Shown piece by piece: positions 42,970 to 50,871 of a stretch of 64,000 nt of DNA. The position numbers and the translations under genes were made by a program. This DNA comes from JAXGMV01 sp040768445 (lineage in GTDB: Bacteria > Chloroflexota > Anaerolineae > Anaerolineales > Anaerolineaceae): positions 1,550,001-1,614,000 of the forward strand of contig JAXGMV010000001.1 of assembly GCA_040768445.1 (NCBI GenBank), read 5' to 3'. The first letter of the stretch is position 1, and each line of letters starts with the position of its first letter. The notes below the pieces were generated by a model, which was not told the DNA's origin, did not search any database, and saw only the letters and a list, made by a program, of their open reading frames with translations.

Positions 42970-43713
42970 TTATAATTTTGTCAGATTTGCGATTTCTGTC
43001 ATCCGGCCAATAAAACGGGATCGTTCTGAGAGTACACTTTCAACCGCATACCTGGCAGATGTAATCCATTTGTTCATTTTATTTCTTTGTCCAGCATCAA
43101 TAACCGGCAGTTTGAGGAAGTTCTGTTGAAGTTCGGCCAGTGACAGGTTCCAGCGGCCAGCCAGCGTTTTGTGTTTTTCAAGCAGTTCTTCCAGGGCTGG
43201 CTGCTGGTCAATATAACCGCCACATAAAAGCACTGCAACGGGCATGTTCTGGTCCGAAATTATCATTGAGGTGTAGTGCAGGCCGGCGTGACAGATGTGG
43301 TGTTTTTCTCCAGTGATTGACTGCCTGGCAAATTTTGACCAATTTTCTTTGCATGCTTCCATGCCCTGCGGCGTTTTAACAATTGATTTGCAAAAATCAG
43401 ATTGAATGTTCGGCTCAGTCAGCAGGTCGCCCTGCGGGTCGAGCATGATGGTGTCCAGCCCCGTGATCTCTGAGACAAGGTTATGTATTGTCTGCAGGCA
43501 GTGAATTGGCATTCCCTGATCTGTCTGTGAGTCTGTCTTCTGTGTGGTCGATACGCTGCCATTCAGGATGCCATCAACGCCATCTTTCTTAAATCGCCAC
43601 TGGTGACCAATCTTAATACCCTGCAGACGCCCGTCTTTTAACATCCGATAAACCGTCAGGCGGTCGACTTTTAGTATTTGTTGAACTTCACGAACAGTGT
43701 ATAAATCAGTCAT
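42970..43713 (-). CDS. Transcription regulator: excisionase-like HTH plus PocR domain
   Basis: A 247-residue regulator. Residues 1-50 are a MerR/excisionase-type winged HTH (Y-T-V-R-E-V-Q-Q-I-L-K-V near 5-16, then a basic wing G-I-K-I-G-H-Q-W-R-F-K-K). Residues about 72-235 are a PocR ligand-binding domain with conserved Cys108, Cys121, Cys141 (in H-I-C-H-A-G-L) and Cys164 (L-L-C-G-G). PocR domains are predicted to sense small organic molecules; the Cys set could bind a metal, cluster or reactive sulfur. I start at ATG 43713 because the longer frame (to 43779) runs through the palindromic operator. It leads the sulfide oxidoreductase operon, 17 bases before the next gene, and presumably controls it. 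Confidence 0.82.
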   Translation of the reverse strand: MTDLYTVREVQQILKVDRLTVYRMLKDGRLQGIKIGHQWRFKKDGVDGILNGSVSTTQKTDSQTDQGMPIHCLQTIHNLVSEITGLDTIMLDPQGDLLTEPNIQSDFCKSIVKTPQGMEACKENWSKFARQSITGEKHHICHAGLHYTSMIISDQNMPVAVLLCGGYIDQQPALEELLEKHKTLAGRWNLSLAELQQNFLKLPVIDAGQRNKMNKWITSARYAVESVLSERSRFIGRMTEIANLTKL

Positions 43714-43720
43714 AGTATGA

Positions 43721-43748
43721 TATATATTGTTATATAAATATATAACAA
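43721..43748 (-). promoter_or_regulatory. Palindromic operator and candidate promoter of the sulfur operon
   Basis: Perfect inverted repeat with 10-base arms TTGTTATATA (43727-43736) and TATATAACAA (43739-43748), spacer AA. On the minus strand TTGTTA (43748-43743) and TATATA (43726-43721) would form a promoter with a 16-base spacer; the palindrome covers the -35 and spacer. The start codon lies 7 bases below the -10, so the transcript could be leaderless. Confidence 0.6.
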
Positions 43749-43841
43749 GTAATATATCACAATTGCTGTTTGTTTGCAAGTGTTTTTACAAAATCACAGC
43801 AATATTAAGTTCAATGAGTTAAGAATTTTGGAAAATTTAAA

Positions 43842-43872
43842 AAAAAGTCCCCGGTTTTTGCGAGGACTTTTT
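43842..43872 (-). terminator. Rho-independent terminator of mscL
   Basis: A 9-base-pair stem (AAAAAGTCC 43842-43850 with GGACTTTTT 43864-43872); on the minus strand the stem runs into eight T. Confidence 0.88.
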
Positions 43873-43881
43873 GGAACTTTA

Positions 43882-44316
43882 TTAATCAAGTTGTGAAGTA
43901 CAGTTAGGACAGCGTGTTGCTTTTAGCGGAATGATGCTGAGGCAGTGGGGGCATTCCTTGGTGGTTACTTCTGCGGGAGTTTCAGGTTTCTTTATTACTT
44001 TTTCGAAGGCACGCATGACAAAGAAAATAACGATTGCGATGATCAGGAAGTTGATAATGGTATTGAGGAATAAGCCATAGTTAATGGTAGCCGCACCAGC
44101 TTCCTTGGCAGCTGCCAGAGAGGGGTAGGCCTGGCCGGATAAATTAATATACAGTTCCGAGAAATCCACATTGCCGAGCAGCAAGCCAAAGGGCGGCATC
44201 AGGATATCGTTGGTAAACGAGGTGACGATTTGACCAAATGCACCGCCAATCAAGACTGCTATAGCGAGGTCAATTACATTGCCTTTCATAATAAAATCTT
44301 TGAATTGTTTCAACAT
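43882..44316 (-). CDS. mscL: Large-conductance mechanosensitive channel with C-terminal zinc ribbon
   Basis: A 144-residue channel that opens under membrane tension to protect cells from osmotic downshock. The N-terminal helix and first span (F-I-M-K-G-N-V-I-D-L-A-I-A-V-L-I-G-G-A-F-G) and the second span (F-L-I-I-A-I-V-I-F-F-V near 90-100) are typical. The normal cytoplasmic helix is followed or replaced by a zinc ribbon: C122-x2-C125 and C136-x2-C139. The ribbon is an addition to the usual E. coli-type protein. Confidence 0.92.
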   Translation of the reverse strand: MLKQFKDFIMKGNVIDLAIAVLIGGAFGQIVTSFTNDILMPPFGLLLGNVDFSELYINLSGQAYPSLAAAKEAGAATINYGLFLNTIINFLIIAIVIFFVMRAFEKVIKKPETPAEVTTKECPHCLSIIPLKATRCPNCTSQLD

Positions 44317-44362
44317 AAAAAACTCTCCTCAAATTAGATAATATTTATTGCAGATGTCTAAC

Positions 44363-44389
44363 ATTATACCTCTTCAGAATGATTATCAA
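44363..44389 (-). promoter_or_regulatory. Candidate promoter of mscL
   Basis: On the minus strand TTGATA (44389-44384) and TATAAT (44368-44363) with a 15-base spacer, 47 bases before the mscL start. Confidence 0.45.
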
Positions 44390-44513
44390 TAGAAAAAATA
44401 CATAAATAAGTATTATTAATACGAGGTTATTTTGATTAACTATTGCAGGATTTTTGAGTATGGGGCAATCTATATCTGGTTTCAGGCTTATATATCACCT
44501 GATGGCAATGAAT

Positions 44514-45422
44514 TTATACCTGGACACGGTTGCCATAACGCTTCCAACTTCGCAAACCACTGCTTAAGATTTGGTGAAATGCCTTCATTGCAGGTTCAGG
44601 ATTTTCACCTCCGCAGTCTGCAGAAACGAAGCTGAATACCGCCACTTTGCCGGTTTCCATTACACAGTCAATGGCTTGAGCCAATTGGTCAGGGTTTGGC
44701 CCGTCTGGTACGGTCAGTGCCGGGTAGTTCCTCAAATAGCTCTCATCCAGAACATCGGCATCAAAATGCAGGTATAGAACATCACATTTATTTGCCAGTT
44801 CTGTTACTGCCTGTTTTAGATCACTTCCCGGAAAGCCAGCTGCTGGCGCTGCGATCACAGCATCCGTTGCGTTTATCAGCGCTTTTTCCAGTGGATCAAG
44901 GTCGCGCACATCAACCAGCACGATACGGTCCGTTGGCAATGGCGCTTTGATGTGAGCACCCATGCGCCAGTTGGGATGCGTCAACCCACACATCACAGCG
45001 ACCGGCATCCCGCCCAGAAAGTTGGTGGTGGATGTTTTCACCGTGTTGAAATCGCCGTGTGCATCAAACCAAATTAATCCAATACGGGCGCCAGCTCCTA
45101 GTACATCTTGCAGGCCACCAAGCACAGCCGGGCTGGTGTTGCAGTCTCCGCCGGCGATCAGGACTGCCATGTTTTTTCGATATGCGCCTGCAATTGCATC
45201 AGCAATGATTCCACCGAAAATTGCCAGGTTGTCCACTTCCTGCGGCAGGCGGCGTTCTTCAGGGAATTTTGGTTCAATGAAGTGAAAAGGGACTTCAATG
45301 GATGAAAAGATGCCGGTTTCGAGGTAAGAACTCACACAGCAGTCATCGTTTTCTGCAGGCTCAGTTTCCCAGTAGCGAATTCCTATAACCTGCAGCTCAG
45401 AAATGGTTCTTGTTTGATACAT
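44514..45422 (-). CDS. Arginase/agmatinase family protein with altered metal site
   Basis: A 302-residue ureohydrolase-fold protein. Metal ligands D120-A-H122-G-D124 and D221-A-D223 are present. The first His ligand of the family, in G-G-D-H-S, is Cys94 here (G-G-D-C-N). The usual last block (S-x-D-x-D-x-x-D-P) reads H-F-D-A-D-V-L-D-E. Arginases, agmatinases and formiminoglutamases are therefore possible, but so is a different metal pair or substrate. GGGAG precedes the ATG. The gene stands alone. Confidence 0.85.
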   Translation of the reverse strand: MYQTRTISELQVIGIRYWETEPAENDDCCVSSYLETGIFSSIEVPFHFIEPKFPEERRLPQEVDNLAIFGGIIADAIAGAYRKNMAVLIAGGDCNTSPAVLGGLQDVLGAGARIGLIWFDAHGDFNTVKTSTTNFLGGMPVAVMCGLTHPNWRMGAHIKAPLPTDRIVLVDVRDLDPLEKALINATDAVIAAPAAGFPGSDLKQAVTELANKCDVLYLHFDADVLDESYLRNYPALTVPDGPNPDQLAQAIDCVMETGKVAVFSFVSADCGGENPEPAMKAFHQILSSGLRSWKRYGNRVQV

Positions 45423-45569
45423 GTTTTTCTCCCAACTTAAGTTTCACATTACTATGATTATAGAGGTTTGTGTCATCTATACATGGCAACCTTGATGTTC
45501 ATTTTCTTGAATTATGATAAAGTTGTGTTTGCGAACACGCAAACACTCATCAACATCGGAGACAGGATT

Positions 45570-46574
45570 ATGAAACGGATTTTATTCCTAGGTGGTACAC
45601 AGTTTGTTGGCAGGCATATGGTGGAAGCCGCCCTGGCAAGAGGCTGGCAGGTGACATTGTTTAATCGTGGAAAAACAAACCCCGGCATCTTTAGTGGATG
45701 TGAACAGTTGATTGGTGACCGCGACGGCAACCTGGACGCATTGAAAAACCGCAACTGGGATGCAGTGGTGGATGTCAATGGTTACCTGCCGCGGCTGGTA
45801 ACTGATTCGGCAACTCTCCTGAAAGATGCTGTTGGTCAGTATGTATTTATTTCAACTGGTTCGGTTTATGACTTTTCGAAAATCAAAGCCAATAACGATG
45901 AATCTGGTCCTCTGGAAACTTTGGAAGATCCTACAACTGAGGAATACCGCGGATCCGCATATGGCGGCTTGAAAGTGTTGTGTGAGCAGAAGGTCGCAGA
46001 ACTTTACCCTGACAATCACCTCATTCTACGCCTGGGCGTGGTGGCTGGCCCGTTTGACCATTCAGACAGGGTGACTCATTGGGTGACGCGAGTTGCCCGC
46101 GGCGGTGAAATGATTGTTCCGGTTTACCCTGAACAACCCATCCAATTTATCGACGCCCGCGACCTGGCACATTTTACCCTGCTTGGTATTGAAAAACGGC
46201 TCAAAGGTATCTATAACACAGAAGGGAACTCTGTCTCCTGGCAGCACTTCATCGATGCCTGCATGCAGGCTTCTGGAATCAGGCCCGAGATTCACTGGGT
46301 CGATGATTATGACTTTGTCAGTAATGCTGTGGATTTACGTCTTAAGCCTTATGGTGCTTTCCCGATGGCGGTTGCACCTGAGATGGCACACCTGTGGACA
46401 GCAAACAATGACAAGGCACTGAGAGCCGGGTTAGTTTACCGATCGGCTTTGAACACTGCGCGTGATATCCTGGCATGGGATGCAACCAGGCCAGTTGATC
46501 AAGAACGAAAAGCGGGTCTGCCGTTAGATTTGGAACAAAAATTGCTTGAGGCTTGGAAAAATCGAAAGAAATAA
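45570..46574 (+). CDS. NAD-dependent epimerase/dehydratase (extended SDR)
   Basis: A 334-residue Rossmann protein. The N-terminal G-G-T-Q-F-V-G-R dinucleotide motif (about 7-14) and Y-x3-K (Y-G-G-L-K near 132-136) are present. It resembles the atypical SDR group that contains CSP41-like RNA-binding proteins and dTDP-sugar enzymes; the substrate cannot be assigned. ATG 45570, after GGAGACAGG, fits the Rossmann start; the frame is open from 45468. Confidence 0.83.
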   Translation: MKRILFLGGTQFVGRHMVEAALARGWQVTLFNRGKTNPGIFSGCEQLIGDRDGNLDALKNRNWDAVVDVNGYLPRLVTDSATLLKDAVGQYVFISTGSVYDFSKIKANNDESGPLETLEDPTTEEYRGSAYGGLKVLCEQKVAELYPDNHLILRLGVVAGPFDHSDRVTHWVTRVARGGEMIVPVYPEQPIQFIDARDLAHFTLLGIEKRLKGIYNTEGNSVSWQHFIDACMQASGIRPEIHWVDDYDFVSNAVDLRLKPYGAFPMAVAPEMAHLWTANNDKALRAGLVYRSALNTARDILAWDATRPVDQERKAGLPLDLEQKLLEAWKNRKK

Positions 46575-46662
46575 TAATGGCCAGCGAAGGCCCGGCCACG
46601 GCCACACGGTTCATCAAGCAGATAACCCTCAGGGTACCATAATCACAAGCGCTTAAAACTGC

Positions 46663-46668
46663 TATAAT
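46663..46668 (+). promoter_or_regulatory. Candidate -10 box of the phosphoribosyltransferase gene
   Basis: A perfect TATAAT 32 bases before the ATG, above a TTGAGG ribosome site; no convincing -35. Confidence 0.4.
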
Positions 46669-46700
46669 TTGATTGATAAGGCGCTTGAGGACGACAAAAA

Positions 46701-47213
46701 ATGCGAAAAGAGATTATTAGCTGGGCTGATGTAGATCAATTGATTGATCATCTGGTCCCGCAGTTTGAGACTGAATTTGATGCGATGGTTGTTATCACGC
46801 GCGGCGGTATCGTGCCGGGCGGCATGTTGGCTGAGGCATTGAATATTTCCACGATCCTGACAGCTTCAGTGGATTTTCCAGCCGAGATGAAAATGGAACG
46901 GGAAGTGGATAAAAGCCTGACGATCTGGCCGAAGTTTATGCAGTTTCCAACTGATGATTTGTTACGCGGTATCAACATCCTGGTTGTGGATGATGTGTGG
47001 GGCTCAGGAAAGACAATCACTGCGGTGAAGAATCGAATCAGCGGTGCACGTGGTAACCCTTACACGTGTGTGCTGCATTTCAACCCGTACCGCAACCTGT
47101 TTGGCACCGTGCGTCCCAATTATTTTGCCGCCATAACCGACGCGTATATCATTTATCCCTGGGAGATTAACCGGGGGTTGGATAAAGTTTTATTTTCCGG
47201 CATCAATCACTGA
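46701..47213 (+). CDS. Phosphoribosyltransferase
   Basis: A 170-residue type I phosphoribosyltransferase. The PRPP-binding loop reads V-V-D-D-V-W-G-S-G-K-T at 95-105, and T-R-G-G-I-V-P-G-G near 33-41 is the first loop. Purine base salvage (xanthine or hypoxanthine-like) is the best guess; the Trp in the loop is unusual. The last 11 bases overlap the 3' end of the convergent glycosyltransferase gene. Confidence 0.84.
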   Translation: MRKEIISWADVDQLIDHLVPQFETEFDAMVVITRGGIVPGGMLAEALNISTILTASVDFPAEMKMEREVDKSLTIWPKFMQFPTDDLLRGINILVVDDVWGSGKTITAVKNRISGARGNPYTCVLHFNPYRNLFGTVRPNYFAAITDAYIIYPWEINRGLDKVLFSGINH

Positions 47214-48246
47214 GCAGTACCTCAAGATACTGATCAACAATCTGGTGTGAACCAAAGTATTTTTCGGCGCGGGCACGTGCCCCTTCCTGGAACAACTGGT
47301 AATTATCCAGGATGGTTTGAATTTCCGGCACCAATCGAGCCGGGTCAGGCGTCTCAAGATTCCAGAAATTCCCGCCATACGGCGCAACCCTGCCGCCCTC
47401 GTCACCAACCAATTCCGGCAGCGCTCCAGTTGCGTAAGCAATGACGGGAAGCCCACATGCCATCGCTTCAAGAACAGAGTTGGGGCAGGCAGCATTTAAG
47501 TCGGCTGAAAAAAGCATATGTGCTGAGCGATTGTACATCGGGATCGCCTCCCGGGGCAGTACGCCAGCCCAATTGACTTTGACGCCGGCATGGTTGTCCC
47601 AGTACTGCCGCAGTTCATCAGATATTTTCCCGATAACGAACAGCTCAGCCTGTTGATCACTTTGCTGGTTGAAAGCCTTGACCAGTTGTATGGCATTGAT
47701 CAAACCAACCTCGTACCCGCCGCCGAGCCTGGCTTCCAAAAGCTGTATGCGCAGATGATCTTGCGGACGGTGATGCTCACCAACAGGGGTGAATAGTTCG
47801 AGGTCAACACCGTTGTAAATGGTTCGGGTTTTGGCTGGAGTGGATTTGAATACCGTCTGCCACCAGTTGCTGGCAAAATTGCTCTGGTAGACAACTGCAT
47901 CTGCCAGGTTGGATCGGATGAATGCCAGCACCCGGTTATTGATCTCACTGCGCAGGTAGTGACGCCAGCCGGTCTTGCGTTTTTTGTGCAGCCAGTTCAT
48001 GCCGTTCAACCGCTGAACCACGCGCACACCGCGCCGGCGAGCTCTCCAGATATTGAGCAGCTGATTACTGCCGCCAATGACCAGCAGTGAAGTGATATCC
48101 GGGTTTGTCAGGTCATGCGTGAAGGGGATGCCCAGCTCGCCCAGACGGTTGGTAAACATGGTATGAAATGATGACGGTCCGCCGATACCGCTCAGGTTGG
48201 GAATGATGCAGATTTTAGCATCTCTCTTGATCACGTTATGACTCAA
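47203..48246 (-). CDS. Glycosyltransferase family 4
   Basis: A 347-residue GT-B transferase. The acceptor-side N-terminus contains G-G-P-S-S-F, and the donor side shows N-G-V-D-L-E-L-F near 143-150 and C-P-N-S-V-L-E-A-M-A-C-G-L-P-V near 258-272, with the E-x7-E glutamates. It follows wecC and wecB on the same strand (20-base gap) and probably adds a sugar to the same ManNAc-uronate-type polysaccharide. Confidence 0.85.
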   Translation of the reverse strand: MSHNVIKRDAKICIIPNLSGIGGPSSFHTMFTNRLGELGIPFTHDLTNPDITSLLVIGGSNQLLNIWRARRRGVRVVQRLNGMNWLHKKRKTGWRHYLRSEINNRVLAFIRSNLADAVVYQSNFASNWWQTVFKSTPAKTRTIYNGVDLELFTPVGEHHRPQDHLRIQLLEARLGGGYEVGLINAIQLVKAFNQQSDQQAELFVIGKISDELRQYWDNHAGVKVNWAGVLPREAIPMYNRSAHMLFSADLNAACPNSVLEAMACGLPVIAYATGALPELVGDEGGRVAPYGGNFWNLETPDPARLVPEIQTILDNYQLFQEGARARAEKYFGSHQIVDQYLEVLLSD

Positions 48247-48266
48247 AACAATGCTCCGGGTGATTG

Positions 48267-49406
48267 TTATTTTGCTTCCTGGAATTTGAGGACTGCCTCA
48301 ACAATGCGGTTGGCGGCAAAGCCATCGCCGTATGGGTTTTGCGACCCCTGGATTTTTGCACGAGCTGCAGGGTTATTAAACAGGCGTCTGGCAGCTTGAA
48401 TAATCCTGTCAGGGTTGGTGCCAACCAATTGTAAGACTCCAGTCTGCAAGCCTTCTGGTCTTTCGGTGACCTCCCGCAAAACCAGCGTCGGGATTTTCAA
48501 GGCGGCGGCTTCCTCTTGAATACCACCAGAATCGGTCAGTATCATATCAGCATGTTTCATGATATGCACCAGGGGCAGGTAATCCAGCGGGTCGGTCAGG
48601 GTGATGTTTGCTATTCCACTCAGAAGCCGGTAGACTGGCTCCTGCACATTGGGGTTGAGATGCACCGGATATAGAATGTGCATCTCATCAGCATGTTCTA
48701 CAGCCAGCTGACGGATTGCCGAGCAGATGTCCACCAGCGGTTTACCAAAATTTTCCCGCCGGTGGGCTGTGATCAGAACCAGCCGCTTATTTTGATCAAT
48801 GATGCCCATCTGCATCAGCAGGTTTGTTGCATCGATCGGTGCCGGTCGGGCAATAATTTGCTGCAGGGCATCTACGACTGGGTTACCGGTGACTTTGATA
48901 CGCCAATCTTCAATACCCTCCGCAAGCAGATTCTGCCTGCTGAGTTCGGTTGGCGTAAAGTGCAGGTCGGCAGTTACACCGGCGACCCGCCGGTTGATCT
49001 CCTCGGGGAAGGGCTGCCATTTGTTGTGGGTGCGCAAGCCGGCTTCAACATGCCCGACTTTGATGTGATGGTAATAGCCCATCAATGCTGAAGCCATAAC
49101 CGTCGTGGTGTCACCCTGTACCAGCAGCCAGTCTGGCTGCACCTGCTCAAGCACTGGTTCAAGCGCAGTAAACACATCGGCTGTAATCTGTGCCAGGCTT
49201 TGATTGGGGCGCATCAGATTGAGGTCAAAATCCGGTTTGATGTCAAAGACGTCCAGCACCTGGTCCAGCATTTGACGGTGCTGGGCTGTGACACACACCG
49301 CTGCACTGATGCCTTCAGTCTGCGAAAGCGCCTGGATCACAGGCGCCATCTTCACGGCTTCAGGCCTGGTACCAATGATGGATAAAACCTTTAGCATTTC
49401 AGGCAT
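48267..49406 (-). CDS. wecB: UDP-N-acetylglucosamine 2-epimerase (non-hydrolysing)
   Basis: A 379-residue enzyme that interconverts UDP-GlcNAc and UDP-ManNAc. Family motifs are G-T-R-P-E-A-V-K-M-A-P-V near 12-23, G-H-V-E-A-G-L-R near 118-125, and T-D-S-G-G-I-Q-E-E-A near 289-298. Its start overlaps the stop of the wecC-like gene by 8 bases, so UDP-ManNAc is made and oxidised by a coupled pair. Confidence 0.92.
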   Translation of the reverse strand: MPEMLKVLSIIGTRPEAVKMAPVIQALSQTEGISAAVCVTAQHRQMLDQVLDVFDIKPDFDLNLMRPNQSLAQITADVFTALEPVLEQVQPDWLLVQGDTTTVMASALMGYYHHIKVGHVEAGLRTHNKWQPFPEEINRRVAGVTADLHFTPTELSRQNLLAEGIEDWRIKVTGNPVVDALQQIIARPAPIDATNLLMQMGIIDQNKRLVLITAHRRENFGKPLVDICSAIRQLAVEHADEMHILYPVHLNPNVQEPVYRLLSGIANITLTDPLDYLPLVHIMKHADMILTDSGGIQEEAAALKIPTLVLREVTERPEGLQTGVLQLVGTNPDRIIQAARRLFNNPAARAKIQGSQNPYGDGFAANRIVEAVLKFQEAK

Positions 49407-50685
49407 CCAGCGTATTTGCTCCCAGCTTATAAATCACAAAATCCGAATTGAGCCAGCTGCTATCCTGCCAGGCATTGACCGTGTCCAGTATTAACCTGCA
49501 GGCGGTCATCTTTGCCAGAGTATCCGGTGTTATGCTCAAGAAATCGCCGTGTTTCACCAGCAACAATACCAGGTCAGCCCCAGCGACTGCCTCAGACAGA
49601 GATGCTGTGCACATGAGACCCTGTTCGCTGCCAGCGGCTTTGAAGGGATCATAACAGCTCACCTCGGCACCAGCTTGATGCAGCAAGTGGACTACCTCAA
49701 CCGAAGGGCTCTCACGGAAATCGTCAACATCGGGTTTATAACTTAAACCCAGGGCAGCGATGCGTTTTCCGTCCAGCCTGCCACCCAAAGCCCTTTTTGC
49801 CAGCTGAAGGACAAATTCTGGTTGAGAGTCATTGACCTGGCGGGCTGTTTTAATCAACCGTGCCAGGTCAGGGGCTTTTTCTACCAGGAACCAGGGGTCA
49901 ACACTGATGCAGTGACCGCCAACGCCAGGGCCGGGGTTGTGGATTTTCACCCGCGGGTGCTTGTTGGCAATGGCAATCGCTTCCCAAATATCGATGCCAA
50001 AGCGGTCAGCCAGCCTGGAAAATTCGTTGGCAATGGCAATATTCACATCGCGGTAAGTGTTCTCCATCAACTTGATCATCTCGGCAGTGGTAGCATCCGT
50101 GGTGTAGATGTCACCTTTGACGAATATGGAATAGAGTTCTTTGCCAGCCTGGGCTGATTGCGGCGTGATGCCGCCAATGACCCGTGCATTTTCAACCAGC
50201 TCACGCAGAATTTGACCGGGCAGGACTCGCTCCGGGCTGTAAGCGAGATGAAAATTAACACCGGCTTTAAGCCCTGAGCGTTCCAGGATAGGTGCAACCA
50301 GGTCATTGGTTGTACGCGGGGGTGAAGTTGATTCCAACACTACCAGGTTGCCGCTTTGCAAGTAAGGCACAATGGCTTCAGCTGCAGAGACAACAAAGCG
50401 CATGTCGGAGCTTTTATCGTCCATGAACGGTGTAGGTACAGCAATGATGAACGCATCAGCTTGCGAAGGCTGTGTACTGACACGTAGATGACCGGATGCA
50501 AATGCTTCCTGCACCAGGGCGCGTAAGCCAGGCTCGTAGATATGCAGCTTGCCGCTGTTTAACGACTCAATCACATGGGTATTGACATCAACCCCAATAA
50601 CTTCAATGCCATGGCTGGCAAAAGTGCTTGCGGTTGGAAGCCCAATGTAGCCCAATCCAATGACACAGATTGTTTGAAATTTCAC
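49399..50685 (-). CDS. wecC: UDP-N-acetyl-D-mannosamine dehydrogenase
   Basis: A 428-residue nucleotide-sugar dehydrogenase (UDP-glucose/GDP-mannose type). The Rossmann motif is G-L-G-Y-I-G-L-P-T-A near 9-18, and the catalytic Cys lies in G-P-G-V-G-G-H-C-I-S-V-D. With the adjacent wecB gene it should make UDP-ManNAc-uronate; UDP-GlcNAc or another hexose is possible. The start is GTG 50685 with AGGAG upstream. Confidence 0.9.
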   Translation of the reverse strand: MKFQTICVIGLGYIGLPTASTFASHGIEVIGVDVNTHVIESLNSGKLHIYEPGLRALVQEAFASGHLRVSTQPSQADAFIIAVPTPFMDDKSSDMRFVVSAAEAIVPYLQSGNLVVLESTSPPRTTNDLVAPILERSGLKAGVNFHLAYSPERVLPGQILRELVENARVIGGITPQSAQAGKELYSIFVKGDIYTTDATTAEMIKLMENTYRDVNIAIANEFSRLADRFGIDIWEAIAIANKHPRVKIHNPGPGVGGHCISVDPWFLVEKAPDLARLIKTARQVNDSQPEFVLQLAKRALGGRLDGKRIAALGLSYKPDVDDFRESPSVEVVHLLHQAGAEVSCYDPFKAAGSEQGLMCTASLSEAVAGADLVLLLVKHGDFLSITPDTLAKMTACRLILDTVNAWQDSSWLNSDFVIYKLGANTLDA

Positions 50686-50836
50686 AAGGAACTCCTGTTG
50701 GAATGAGGTTTACTTTGAAATTATCTCATAAGACCAGTTTATTGCGTAGGTACATTAGCAATTGTGCTAACGATCCTGCGGGATTGCAACCCGAGGGCAG
50801 TATGCTGCAAGTGGGTGGTTTCTAATCGGTGATTGC

Positions 50837-50865
50837 TTGCCTGTGAAGTTTTGACGTGATACACT
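50837..50865 (+). promoter_or_regulatory. Candidate promoter, leaderless start of the chimeric protein
   Basis: TTGCCT (50837-50842) and TACACT (50860-50865) with a 17-base spacer; the ATG follows 6 bases later and there is no Shine-Dalgarno. Confidence 0.45.
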
Positions 50866-50871
50866 TTTCTT

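Noticed and set aside
44380..44392. Fur-box-like sequence near the mscL promoter
   Set aside because: Only part of the GATAATGATAATCATTATC consensus is present and mscL is not an iron gene.
46575..46700. GC-rich GGCC-containing stretch as a tRNA or structured RNA
   Set aside because: No cloverleaf can be drawn and the -10 box of the next gene explains part of the region.
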